Assembly: GCA_963842335.1 (NCBI GenBank)
Contig: CAWJGF010000010.1
Span: 434,001 to 498,000, forward strand
Length of the DNA stretch: 64,000 nucleotides
From: PALSA-600 sp963842335
Lineage (GTDB): Bacteria > Actinomycetota > Thermoleophilia > Gaiellales > Gaiellaceae
Direction of reading: 5' to 3'
Positions 16,686 through 24,516 of the stretch are shown in pieces (the stretch's first letter is position 1; each line of letters starts with the position of its first letter). The notes below the pieces were generated by a model, which did no database searches, was not told the DNA's origin, and saw only the letters and a program-made list of their open reading frames with translations. The translations under genes and the position numbers were made by a program.

Positions 16686-17234
16686 GTGCGCGTCACGATC
16701 TGCAGTGGGAACCCGCACAAGCTCGAGGAGCTCGCGCCGCTCTTTCCCGATTGGGAGCTCGATCTCCTCGGGGCAGCCGAGTACCCCGAGGAGGACGGCC
16801 TGACCTATGCGGAGAACGCGTGGATCAAGGCGCGGTATGGCCGGCTGACGGGTGCCGCGGACCGCTGGATGCTCGCTGACGACTCGGGGATCGAGCTGGC
16901 CGCGCTGGCGGGCGCACCGGGCGTCCTGACGGCGCGCTGGGCCGAGGGACGCCACGTCGAAAAGGCGATTGCCGCGGTCGCCGGCAAGGACCGCGGAGCG
17001 CGGTACGTCTGCGAGCTCATCTGCCTGTCGCCGGAGCACGTCGGCGTCGCGGGGCGCGGGGTGCTCGCTGGAGAGATCGCCCCGGAGGCCGCCGGCGAGG
17101 AGGGCTTCGGCTTCGACCCGGTCTTCATCCCGTGCGGCGAGGCGCGCACCGTCGCCGAGCTCGGCGACGCCTGGAAGGCCCAGCACTCGCATCGCGCACT
17201 CGCGGCGAGCGCGCTCCGCGACGCGCTCGCTTAG
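16686..17234 (+). CDS. rdgB: Non-canonical purine NTP pyrophosphatase (RdgB/HAM1)
   Basis: Removes ITP, dITP and XTP from the nucleotide pool. It is 182 residues, slightly short for the family. The SGNPHKLEEL start, the ENAWIKARYG helix, the metal-binding ADDSGIELAAL and the C-terminal GFGFDPVF are all present. The GTG start lies 8 bases after rph. The stop overlaps the convergent YihY gene by 4 bases. Confidence 0.94.
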   Translation: MRVTICSGNPHKLEELAPLFPDWELDLLGAAEYPEEDGLTYAENAWIKARYGRLTGAADRWMLADDSGIELAALAGAPGVLTARWAEGRHVEKAIAAVAGKDRGARYVCELICLSPEHVGVAGRGVLAGEIAPEAAGEEGFGFDPVFIPCGEARTVAELGDAWKAQHSHRALAASALRDALA

Positions 17235-18046
17235 GCGACTCGCTCGCCGACGCGCGGGATGTCGGTCGCGAGGGCGCGATGGCCGACGTACCAATTCACC
17301 TCGGCGCCGATCACGATCACGTTGGCCATCACGTACAGCCAGACGAGTAGGACAGCGGGGCCTGAAAGCGTCTGCAGCACGGGATTGTGCTTCGAGACGT
17401 CGACGTAGACCGGCAGCACCTGGAAGCTCGCTTCCAGCGTGACGGCCGCCAGGACGGCGCCCGGAAGCACCTCGCGCAAGGTCAGGTCGACGTTCGTCAG
17501 CACGTAGTACGCAGACGAGAGGAACAGGAAGAAGCCGACGGTCGAGACGGCGATCGCGATCACGCGGGCCGACGTGGCGTTGCCCTGGAAGCCGGCGTAC
17601 CGCTTCAGGATCTCCTGGCCGACGGAGCCGATCACGAGCGAGATGAACAGCGTGACGAGCGAGCCGACCATCATCATCGTGGCGAGCGCCTTCCCGTGCA
17701 GGAAGCCACGGTTCGGTCGGCCGTAGACGATGTTGAACGCGCTCTCGAGCACGCTGAAGAACGAGAGCGACGACCAGAGCAGGAATGCGGCCCCCACGAG
17801 ACCGAGGGCGGTCGCGTTCGACTGGATCGCGCGCACCGCGGTGAGGATCGAGTCGACCGAGGTGCGCGGGAACGTGTTCGTCAGCTGCCGGACGAAGAAC
17901 GAGTTCGCGTCGGCCTGGTGCACGAGCCCGAGCAGCGCCAGGGCCAGAAAGAGGAGCGGCACGAAGGAGAGCAGCGCGAAGTACGCAATCATCGCCGCGA
18001 GGTGGGTGCCCCGGTCGGCGAAGAACTTCGTCAGGACTCGCCTCAC
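17231..18046 (-). CDS. YihY/virulence-factor-BrkB-like membrane protein
   Basis: Integral membrane protein of 271 residues with about six helices. The signature is THLAAMIAYFALLSFVPLLF near the N-terminus, then a loop with FPRTSVDSILTAVRAIQ, LLWSSLSFFSVLESAFNIVYG and the C-terminal AVLLVWLYVMANVIVIGAEVN. The family's function is unsettled. GTG 18046 is chosen because a CATACT hexamer lies 7 nt before it; ATG 18070 would add eight residues and share CATG with the divergent gene. Confidence 0.88.
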   Translation of the reverse strand: MRRVLTKFFADRGTHLAAMIAYFALLSFVPLLFLALALLGLVHQADANSFFVRQLTNTFPRTSVDSILTAVRAIQSNATALGLVGAAFLLWSSLSFFSVLESAFNIVYGRPNRGFLHGKALATMMMVGSLVTLFISLVIGSVGQEILKRYAGFQGNATSARVIAIAVSTVGFFLFLSSAYYVLTNVDLTLREVLPGAVLAAVTLEASFQVLPVYVDVSKHNPVLQTLSGPAVLLVWLYVMANVIVIGAEVNWYVGHRALATDIPRVGERVA

Positions 18047-18055
18047 GGCCGCCAG

Positions 18056-18061
18056 TATGCT
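18056..18061 (+). promoter_or_regulatory. -10 hexamer TATGCT, overlapping a minus-strand CATACT
   Basis: 7 nt before ATG 18069. On the minus strand the overlapping CATACT (18059-18054) is 7 nt before GTG 18046, so both directions share one site. Confidence 0.5.
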
Positions 18062-18068
18062 CGCCTCC

Positions 18069-18473
18069 ATGGACGCAGCCCAGGCAATAGGTGACCTGAC
18101 CGAGATCTCACCCCAGGTGCGTGACGTCGTCGCGGTCGCTGCGGACGGCTCGCTGCTCGGCTCGAACCTGGCCGACGAAGCCGCTGCCAAGCGCCTCGCC
18201 GATGGGGCCGCACGGCTCGCGGAAGCCGCCGAGGAGCTGCGGCCCGGTATCCAGCAGCTCGAGGCGGCGACGCTCACGGGCAGCGTCTTCGTTGTTCGCG
18301 ACGGTGAGCGGACGATTGCCGCCACGACGACTCCCGAGCCGACGGTCGGGCTCGTGTTCTACGACCTGAAGTCCTGCCTGCGCTCGATCGACGAGCCGGC
18401 GGAACCAGAGCCAGAGCCAGCGCCGAAGCGCAAGCAGTCAGCGAAGAAAGGAGCCGAAGATGCCCCCGCGTAA
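18069..18473 (+). CDS. Roadblock/LC7-domain-like small protein
   Basis: 134 residues. The segment RDVVAVAADGSLLGSNLADE, followed by a helix and then VFVVRDGERTIAATTTPEPTVGLVFYDLKSCL, has the alternating strand/helix pattern of the Roadblock/LC7 fold, whose members often regulate small GTPases or bind partner proteins. The tail is a Pro-Glu repeat and a Lys-rich end. No GTPase gene is adjacent. The assignment is by fold pattern only. Confidence 0.6.
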   Translation: MDAAQAIGDLTEISPQVRDVVAVAADGSLLGSNLADEAAAKRLADGAARLAEAAEELRPGIQQLEAATLTGSVFVVRDGERTIAATTTPEPTVGLVFYDLKSCLRSIDEPAEPEPEPAPKRKQSAKKGAEDAPA

Positions 18474-18666
18474 GGTCGTCACCGGCGTTCTGCTCGCCGC
18501 GGGCTCGCTCGCAGGCTCCGTGCTGGTGCGGCGCCGCGCGGCCCGGAAGCGCGAGCGGGTCGATCTGTACGGCGCAGATGGCTCGATGCACTCCTACGCC
18601 GAGGGCTCGCCTGAGGCGGAGCGGCTCCTGCCGATCGCGCACGAGCTCCTGACGCCTCGCACGTGA
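18460..18666 (+). CDS. Small membrane-anchored hypothetical protein
   Basis: 68 residues with one N-terminal hydrophobic segment (VVTGVLLAAGSLAGSVLV), an Arg-rich stop-transfer patch and a soluble tail. A clear Shine-Dalgarno AAAGGAG lies 6 nt before ATG 18460, inside the end of the upstream gene. Its stop overlaps the pyrE GTG. No family recognised. Confidence 0.7.
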   Translation: MPPRKVVTGVLLAAGSLAGSVLVRRRAARKRERVDLYGADGSMHSYAEGSPEAERLLPIAHELLTPRT

Positions 18667-19211
18667 ACCGGGACGAGCTCGGACGCGGGCTGCGGGACGC
18701 GGCGTACCTGGAGGGCGACTTCCTGCTGCGCTCGGGCCGCCGTTCCAAGTACTACCTCGACAAATACCGCTTCGAGACGCGCCCCGACCTGCTCGGGCCG
18801 CTCGGCGCGGCGATCGCCGAGGCCGTCTCCGAGCATGAGCCGTCGGCCGTGCGGATCGCCGGCCCCGAGCTCGGCGCCGTTGCGCTCGCTGCAGCCGCTT
18901 CCCTCGCGAGCGGCTTGCCGTTCCTGATCGTGCGCAAGGCCGCCAAGGACTATGGGACGTCGAACAGGCTCGAGGGCATCTTCGAAGCGGGGGACCGTGT
19001 GTGCCTCGTCGAGGACGTCGTCACCTCGGGAGGAGCGGCGATCGAGGCGGTCGAGGCGCTCCGCGCAGCGGGCCTCCGTGTCTCCAACGCCGTCTGCGTG
19101 GTCGACCGCGAGGAGGGAGGGATCGATGAGCTCGCCCGTCATGCCGTACGGCTCCGGCCGCTCTTCACCGCCTCCGAGCTCCTCAAAACACCCGCAAATC
19201 CGCATGGTTGA
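18663..19211 (+). CDS. pyrE: Orotate phosphoribosyltransferase
   Basis: Transfers PRPP to orotate in pyrimidine synthesis. It is 182 residues. The PRPP-binding loop is VCLVEDVVTSGGAAIEA near residues 113-129, and the N-terminal GDFLLRSGRRSKYYLDK is typical of PyrE. The GTG start overlaps the previous stop (GTGA). With pyrF 430 bases downstream, the last two steps of UMP synthesis are encoded together, split by the HU gene. Confidence 0.95.
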   Translation: MNRDELGRGLRDAAYLEGDFLLRSGRRSKYYLDKYRFETRPDLLGPLGAAIAEAVSEHEPSAVRIAGPELGAVALAAAASLASGLPFLIVRKAAKDYGTSNRLEGIFEAGDRVCLVEDVVTSGGAAIEAVEALRAAGLRVSNAVCVVDREEGGIDELARHAVRLRPLFTASELLKTPANPHG

Positions 19212-19237
19212 GCGGTATCCGACCACGTTGTTAGGGT
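19208..19237 (+). promoter_or_regulatory. Promoter of the HU gene (TTGAGC, 18 bp, TAGGGT)
   Basis: A -35-like TTGAGC (19208-19213) and a -10-like TAGGGT (19232-19237) with an 18-bp spacer. This leaves a leader of about 40 nt, unlike the leaderless genes around it. Confidence 0.5.
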
Positions 19238-19282
19238 TTCGCCCAAGGTCTGACCCAAGTTCCCACACGTAGGAGGATTTCG

Positions 19283-19561
19283 TTGACGAAGCAGGACTTC
19301 ATCCAGAAGGTCGCCACGAAGAGCGGACTTTCCGCGAGGGACGCCGGGAAGGCCATCGACGCCTTCATGGAGACCGTGACGGAGACGCTGAAGGCCGGCG
19401 ACAACGTGAACTTCACAGGTTTCGGGAAGTTCTCGGCATCGCCCCGCGCCGCCCGCCAGGGCGTCAACCCGCGGACTGGCGAGCGCGTCCAGATTGCCGC
19501 GACGATCGTGCCGAAGTTCTCGGCCGGCAGCCAGCTGAAGGCAGCGCTCAAGCCGTCGTAA
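19283..19561 (+). CDS. HU-family DNA-binding protein
   Basis: Histone-like dimer that bends DNA; 92 residues, the standard length. Begins MTKQDFIQKVATKSGLS and holds the family signature GFGKFSASPRAARQGVNPRT in the DNA-binding arm. The start is TTG, chosen because a perfect AGGAGG (19271-19276) sits 6 nt upstream and the product then matches HU from its first residue. Transcribed on its own, with a hairpin downstream. Confidence 0.95.
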   Translation: MTKQDFIQKVATKSGLSARDAGKAIDAFMETVTETLKAGDNVNFTGFGKFSASPRAARQGVNPRTGERVQIAATIVPKFSAGSQLKAALKPS

Positions 19562-19589
19562 CGCTGGAGCGGCTCGCGCGGTTTTTCTC

Positions 19590-19613
19590 GGAGGGCGGCG
19601 AAAGCCGCCCTCC
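19590..19613 (+). terminator. Hairpin after HU gene
   Basis: A perfect 10-bp stem (GGAGGGCGGC/GCCGCCCTCC) with a GAAA tetraloop, 29 bases after the HU stop. No T-run follows, so it may act as a terminator of the type without a U-tract, or as a 3' end stabiliser. Confidence 0.6.
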
Positions 19614-19624
19614 GCCATTCCGGT

Positions 19625-19630
19625 TACCTT
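19625..19630 (+). promoter_or_regulatory. -10 hexamer TACCTT before pyrF
   Basis: Spacer TCAAGCCG, 8 nt, to ATG 19639. Confidence 0.5.
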
Positions 19631-19638
19631 TCAAGCCG

Positions 19639-20499
19639 ATGGCCGTCGCGACCTTGACCTTCGTCGACCGGCTCGCTGCCGAAGTCGAACGCAAGCGCTC
19701 CCAGCTCGTCGTGGGGCTCGACCCGCAGGTCGACCTGATGCCCGTCGAGTTGCGCGGCGACGTGGCGCGCTTCTGTTGCGGACTCGTCGACGCGGTCGCG
19801 CCGCACGCCGTCGCGGTGAAGCCTCAGCTCGCGTTCTTCGAGGCGCTCGGCCCCGCTGGGATGGTCGCGTTCGACCAGGTCTGCATCTACGCGCGACGTG
19901 CCGGCTTGCTCGTGATCGCTGACGGGAAGCGCGGGGATATCGGCTCAACGGCACGCGCGTACGCCGACGCGTACCTCGAGGGAGATCCGCCACGCGCAGA
20001 CGCGCTCACCGTCAACCCGTGGCTCGGCCGTGACGCGATGGAGCCGTTCCTCGGCGCAGTGCGTCGGGGTGGCGTCGGAATCTTCGTGATCGTCCGCACC
20101 TCGAATGCCGGCGGCGACCTGCAGGAGGTGACGCTCAGCGACGGCCGTCCGATGTGGCACCACGTCGCGGGCCTCGTTGCCGAGTGGGGTGAGGACAACG
20201 TCGGCGAGGTCGGCCTCTCGTCGGTGTGCGCCGTCGTCGGGGCGACTCACCCGCGCGCTGTCGCCGAAGCGCGGCGGTTGATGCCCCAGACAGTGCTTTT
20301 GCTGCCGGGCGTGGGCGCGCAGGGCGGCTCGGTCTCCGACCTGTCGCGCGCCTTCCAGAGCGGTCCCGCCAGCGCGCTCGTCTCCGCATCGCGTTCGATC
20401 GACTACGCGTTCCGCGAGACGGGCGCCGACTTCCGCGAGGCGGCGGGCGCGGAGGCGGCGCGGCTCAAGCAGGAGATCTGGGCCGCGTCCGGCTGGTGA
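19639..20499 (+). CDS. pyrF: Orotidine-5'-phosphate decarboxylase, type 2
   Basis: Final step of UMP synthesis. It is 286 residues, the longer type 2 form found in actinobacteria. The catalytic array is D95, K97 and D100 in VIADGKRGDIGSTA; GLDPQVDLMP near residue 26 and the C-terminal phosphate loop region VSASRSIDYAF agree. Its stop overlaps the GTG of the LysM gene. Confidence 0.95.
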   Translation: MAVATLTFVDRLAAEVERKRSQLVVGLDPQVDLMPVELRGDVARFCCGLVDAVAPHAVAVKPQLAFFEALGPAGMVAFDQVCIYARRAGLLVIADGKRGDIGSTARAYADAYLEGDPPRADALTVNPWLGRDAMEPFLGAVRRGGVGIFVIVRTSNAGGDLQEVTLSDGRPMWHHVAGLVAEWGEDNVGEVGLSSVCAVVGATHPRAVAEARRLMPQTVLLLPGVGAQGGSVSDLSRAFQSGPASALVSASRSIDYAFRETGADFREAAGAEAARLKQEIWAASGW

Positions 20500-20840
20500 G
20501 CCGGCATGAGTGGAAACGCTACGCGGCCCCCGGGGCGTTCTTGCTCGCAGCAACGATCGCGATCGTGTTGATCCACTCCGGCCTCGAAGCGGGCGGGAAG
20601 GGCTCTCCGGCTTCGATCACCGTGCCGGTGACCTCGCCCAGGCAGGTCTCGACCACGGTCGCCAGAACGGTGACGACGAAGAAAGCCGCCACCGGGCGGC
20701 GATTCTGGATCGTCCAGGCAGGTGACACCTTCGGCGTGATCTCGGCGAAGGCGGGTGTCCCCGTCGCCACCCTCGAGCAGCTGAACCCGAAGGTGCACTC
20801 GACCTCGCTCTTCATCGGGGAGAGGATTCGCCTGCGATGA
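20496..20840 (+). CDS. LysM-domain membrane protein
   Basis: 114 residues. One N-terminal transmembrane segment (FLLAATIAIVLIHSG), a Thr/Ser-rich linker, then one LysM domain (about 70-114: WIVQAGDTFGVISAKAG through LFIGERIRLR). LysM binds peptidoglycan GlcNAc, so the domain should face the wall. The GTG start overlaps the pyrF stop, and its own stop overlaps the carboxypeptidase ATG. The pairing with a D,D-carboxypeptidase suggests a shared wall-related role. Confidence 0.85.
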   Translation: MSRHEWKRYAAPGAFLLAATIAIVLIHSGLEAGGKGSPASITVPVTSPRQVSTTVARTVTTKKAATGRRFWIVQAGDTFGVISAKAGVPVATLEQLNPKVHSTSLFIGERIRLR

Positions 20841-21952
20841 AGCGCGCGCTCCTCCCGGCGATTGCAGCTGCCTTCTGTATCGCCGCACCCGCCCAGGCGG
20901 CCGTGCCGTCCGTGCATGCAAGCGCGTACGTCGTGGAGGACGCGCGCACCGGTGAGGTGCTCGCCTCCTCCAATCCGGACGAGCACCTTCCGATCGCCTC
21001 GATCACAAAGCTGATGACCGTCCTGCTCACGCTCGAACATCACAAGCTCACCGATGTCGTCACTGTCGATCCCCGCGCGGCCGCCGTCGGGGAGTCGACC
21101 GCCAACCTGCGTGCGGGCGAGCAGCTGACGGTGCGCGACCTGCTGAAGGCGACCCTCATCCAGTCGGCCAATGACGCCGCCGATGCGCTCGCGCTCTCAA
21201 TCGCACCCGACTACGGGGCGTTCGCGAATCTGATGAACGTGAAGGCCGCGGAGCTCGGCCTACGCGACTCGCACTTCGTCCGTCCCGACGGTCTCGACCT
21301 ACCGGATGAGTACTCGAGCGCCGCCGACGCGACGAAGCTCGGACGGCTCGTGATGCGCACCCGGTTCGTGCGCGAGACCGTGCGCGAACAGACCGACACG
21401 ATCGCCGGCGGGCGTGTGCTGCATACGTGGGACGACCTGTTGTCGCAGTTCCCCCAGACGATCGGCGTGAAGACGGGCCATACCGGCCACGCGGGGTGGT
21501 GCCAGGTCGCAGCCGCGCGCTCGCGTGGCGTCACGATCTACGCGACATTGCTCGGTGCGCCCTCGCGTTCCGTGCGCAACGACGACCTGGAGTCGCTGCT
21601 CGCCTGGGGCATCGCGCAGTTTCGAGTCGTGCCGCTCGTTCAGCGCGATCGCACCTACGCGAGCGTTGCTCTGCCCTTCGGCAAGGCGCCAGTCGCGTTG
21701 CGGGCCGCGAGCCCGCTACTCGGGGTCGCCCGCATCGGCAGGCCCCTGCTTGAGCGTGTCGTGGCTGTGCAGGCTGCCTCTCTGCCTGTGCGGGAAGGCG
21801 ATGTGCTCGGGCACGTCGAGGTCTGGTCGGGAGCCCGGCTCGTCGGGAAGCGCGACCTCGTCGCTTCTCGGACCATTAACAAGCCCGGCATCGTCCGGCG
21901 ACTAGGGTGGTATGCAGGCCGGACGGGGCACAACCTCCTCCACCTACTCTGA
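20837..21952 (+). CDS. D-alanyl-D-alanine carboxypeptidase (PBP5-like)
   Basis: Secreted peptidoglycan-trimming serine peptidase of 371 residues. Signal peptide MKRALLPAIAAAFCIAAPAQA, then the three penicillin-binding motifs: S55-I-T-K58, S110-A-N112 and K212-T-G214. A C-terminal beta-rich domain (about 270-371) matches the PBP5 C-terminal domain. No lipobox is seen. It is translationally coupled to the LysM gene upstream. Confidence 0.93.
   Translation: MKRALLPAIAAAFCIAAPAQAAVPSVHASAYVVEDARTGEVLASSNPDEHLPIASITKLMTVLLTLEHHKLTDVVTVDPRAAAVGESTANLRAGEQLTVRDLLKATLIQSANDAADALALSIAPDYGAFANLMNVKAAELGLRDSHFVRPDGLDLPDEYSSAADATKLGRLVMRTRFVRETVREQTDTIAGGRVLHTWDDLLSQFPQTIGVKTGHTGHAGWCQVAAARSRGVTIYATLLGAPSRSVRNDDLESLLAWGIAQFRVVPLVQRDRTYASVALPFGKAPVALRAASPLLGVARIGRPLLERVVAVQAASLPVREGDVLGHVEVWSGARLVGKRDLVASRTINKPGIVRRLGWYAGRTGHNLLHLL
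21945..21950 (+). promoter_or_regulatory. -10 hexamer TACTCT before PfkB kinase gene
   Basis: Overlaps the last codon and stop of the carboxypeptidase gene, 6 nt before GTG 21957. It sets the start at GTG 21957 rather than an upstream ATG at 21912. Confidence 0.55.
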
Positions 21953-21956
21953 CATC

Positions 21957-22916
21957 GTGATCGTCACCGTAACCCTCAACGCGGCGATCGACCGGACGCT
22001 GACCGTGCCCAACTTCCAGCGTGGGCAACGCCATCGCGCAAGTGCTGGTCTCGCACTCGCCGGCGGCAAAGGCATCAACGTCGCGCGTGCACTGAAAGCA
22101 CTCGGGGTTCCCGTCGTCGCGACCGGCTTCGTCGGCGGTGCAACGGGGTCGCGCATCGTCGAAGGTTTGACCACCGAGGGGATCCTCCACGACTTCGTGC
22201 GCATCGACGGCGAATCGCGCACCTCGACCGCGGTCGTCGACCCGACCGGCGGTGCGTACACCGAGATCAACGAGTGGGGCCCCGCCGTTCGCACGGACGA
22301 ACTCGAGCTGTTGCTCGAGAAGCTGCGGTACCTCACCCAGGGCGCAGAGCTCGTCGTCTTTGCCGGTTCGCTGCCACGCGACGTCGGAGAGGACTTCTAC
22401 GCCGAGGCGACACGCGAGCTGACGAAGCGGCACATCTCCACGGTGCTCGACATCGAGGGCGAGCCGTTGCGCCTTGCCGTCGAGGCCGAGCCCTTCCTCG
22501 TCTCACCGAACCAGTCGGAGGCGGAGGGCCTCGTCGGCCAGGAGTTCCACGACGAGGAGGACTTTCGCCTCGCACTCGACCAGATCGCCGAGATGGGCGC
22601 ACGCAACGTGCTGATCACGACCGAGAACGGCTGCGCCGCCCTCCTGCGCGACGAGCGGGAGCCGCAGCGGTTTCGCGCCCAGGCACCGCGCGTCGAGCCG
22701 ATCTCGACGGTCGGCTCGGGCGATGTCCTGCTCGCTGCGTACCTCGCGGCGCGACACGCCGGACGCACGCACGCCGAGTCGCTGCGCTCGGCGGTCGCCG
22801 CCGGCACTGCGTCGACGCTCGAGATCGGGGCTGGCCGGTTCGAGCCCCGGCAAGCCGGTCGCCTGCAGGCGGGCGTCGAAGTGACCGAGATCGAAGCCGT
22901 CGTCACCGACGCTTAG
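21957..22916 (+). CDS. PfkB-family kinase, 1-phosphofructokinase-like
   Basis: Sugar kinase of 319 residues. Begins MIVTVTLNAAIDRTLTV, the hallmark of the FruK/LacC (1-phosphofructokinase/tagatose-6-phosphate kinase) group. It has the AGGKGINVARALKALG substrate motif near residue 37, VSPNQSEAEGL, and the ATP-site STVGSGDVLLAAYLA with the catalytic Asp. No PTS gene is adjacent, so the sugar phosphate used is uncertain. Hydroxy-ketose phosphates are most likely. Confidence 0.88.
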   Translation: MIVTVTLNAAIDRTLTVPNFQRGQRHRASAGLALAGGKGINVARALKALGVPVVATGFVGGATGSRIVEGLTTEGILHDFVRIDGESRTSTAVVDPTGGAYTEINEWGPAVRTDELELLLEKLRYLTQGAELVVFAGSLPRDVGEDFYAEATRELTKRHISTVLDIEGEPLRLAVEAEPFLVSPNQSEAEGLVGQEFHDEEDFRLALDQIAEMGARNVLITTENGCAALLRDEREPQRFRAQAPRVEPISTVGSGDVLLAAYLAARHAGRTHAESLRSAVAAGTASTLEIGAGRFEPRQAGRLQAGVEVTEIEAVVTDA

Positions 22917-22949
22917 AAGCTCTCACCGAACCGCGTCCGGGTGGGCCGG

Positions 22950-22955
22950 TATCCT
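22950..22955 (+). promoter_or_regulatory. -10 hexamer TATCCT before guaB
   Basis: Spacer TCCCCG, 6 nt, to ATG 22962. Confidence 0.55.
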
Positions 22956-22961
22956 TCCCCG

Positions 22962-24470
22962 ATGGACGCCGGAAAACTCGACTTCGACCGCACCGAAAGC
23001 GCACTGCCGGAGAAGTTTGCGAAGGAAGGTCTGACGTTCGACGACGTCCTCCTCGTACCCGCCGAGTCGTCCGTCCTGCCGAACGCCGTCTCGACCGCAG
23101 CGCGTCTGACGCGCACGATCGTGCTCGAGGTGCCGGTTGTCTCGGCCGCGATGGACACCGTCACCGAGGCGCGCATGGCGATTGCGCTCGCCCGCGAGGG
23201 GGGCCTTGGCATTCTCCAGCGCAATCTCTCGATCGATGCGCAGGTGGGCGAGGTCGACAAGGTGAAGCGCTCGGAAGCAGGGATGATCGTCGAGCCCGTC
23301 ACCCTTCCGCCGGGCGCGCTCGTCTCCGACGCGCTCGATCTGATGGAGCGGTACCACATCTCCGGCGTCCCGATCACGAGCGACGATGGGATCCTCGTCG
23401 GCATCCTCACGAATCGCGACCTGCGCTTCGAGAAGAACCACGGCCAGCCGGTGTCGGCGCTCATGACCTCGGCCGGGCTCGTCACGGCACCGATGGGCAC
23501 GACACTCGGCGAGGCCGAGCAGTTGCTGCACCGTCACCGCATCGAGAAGTTGCCGATCGTCGACGCCGACGGCCGCATCAAGGGCCTGATCACGGTGAAG
23601 GACATCCAGAAGCGCGTCGAGTTCCCGGACGCCACGAAGGATCCGCAGGGCCGGTTGCGCGTGGGCGCCGCGGTCGGCGTCGGCGTCGACGCATACGAGC
23701 GCGCGCAAGCTCTCATCGCCGCAGGTGTGGACGTGCTCGTCGTCGACACCGCCCACGGACATTCACTCGGCGTGGTCGACATGGTCGCGCGCATCGCGGG
23801 TCTCTCGGGCGACTTCGAGGTGATCGCCGGCAACATCGCCACAGCCGAGGCCGCCGAGGCGCTGATCGACGCCGGCGCCGACGGTGTGAAGGCAGGCATC
23901 GGCCCGGGCTCCATCTGCACGACGCGGGTCGTCGCGGGTGTGGGAGTGCCGCAGATCACCGCGATCTTCGACATCGCGGAGGCCGCGTCACGGCACGGTG
24001 TCCCCGTGATCGCCGACGGGGGCATGACCTCCTCGGGTGACGTCGCGAAGGCGATCGGGGCGGGCGCCGACTGCGTGATGCTCGGCTCGATGCTCGCCGG
24101 CACCGACGAGTCGCCGGGCGATGTGATCCTCGCTCGCGGTGAGCGCTACAAGGAATACCGCGGCATGGCGTCGATCGGCGCCATGCGTCACGGCTATTCG
24201 AAGGATCGCTACTTCCAGGGCGATGTCGAGGACGTCGAGAAGCTCGTTGCCGAAGGCATCGAGGGGCGCGTCGCCTACAAGGGGCCGCTCGCGGGGGTGC
24301 TGCACCAGATCGTCGGCGGCCTGCGCCAGGCCATGGGTTACTGCGGCGCCGAGACGATCGAAGCGATGAAGACTGCCCGCTTCGTGCGCATCAGCGGCGC
24401 CGGACTGCGTGAATCGCACCCCCACGACATCACGATCACGAAGGACGCGCCGAATTACCGCCGGGGTTGA
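22962..24470 (+). CDS. guaB: IMP dehydrogenase
   Basis: Oxidises IMP to XMP, the committed step to GMP. It is 502 residues: catalytic TIM barrel interrupted by two CBS domains (about 105-220). The catalytic loop GPGSICTTR carries C319, and the mobile flap with GMASIGAMRHGYSKDRYF is present. The start at ATG 22962 gives the family-like EKFAKEGLTFDDVLLVP N-terminus. guaA follows directly. Confidence 0.97.
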   Translation: MDAGKLDFDRTESALPEKFAKEGLTFDDVLLVPAESSVLPNAVSTAARLTRTIVLEVPVVSAAMDTVTEARMAIALAREGGLGILQRNLSIDAQVGEVDKVKRSEAGMIVEPVTLPPGALVSDALDLMERYHISGVPITSDDGILVGILTNRDLRFEKNHGQPVSALMTSAGLVTAPMGTTLGEAEQLLHRHRIEKLPIVDADGRIKGLITVKDIQKRVEFPDATKDPQGRLRVGAAVGVGVDAYERAQALIAAGVDVLVVDTAHGHSLGVVDMVARIAGLSGDFEVIAGNIATAEAAEALIDAGADGVKAGIGPGSICTTRVVAGVGVPQITAIFDIAEAASRHGVPVIADGGMTSSGDVAKAIGAGADCVMLGSMLAGTDESPGDVILARGERYKEYRGMASIGAMRHGYSKDRYFQGDVEDVEKLVAEGIEGRVAYKGPLAGVLHQIVGGLRQAMGYCGAETIEAMKTARFVRISGAGLRESHPHDITITKDAPNYRRG

Positions 24471-24516
24471 GGCGGTCACGGAGCTCCGGCCGGAGCCGCT
24501 CGCCGAAGAGCGGGCG

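Noticed and set aside
24409..24516. GTG 24409 as the guaA start
   Set aside because: It would overlap guaB by 62 bases and add an Arg/Thr-rich segment unlike any GuaA N-terminus.
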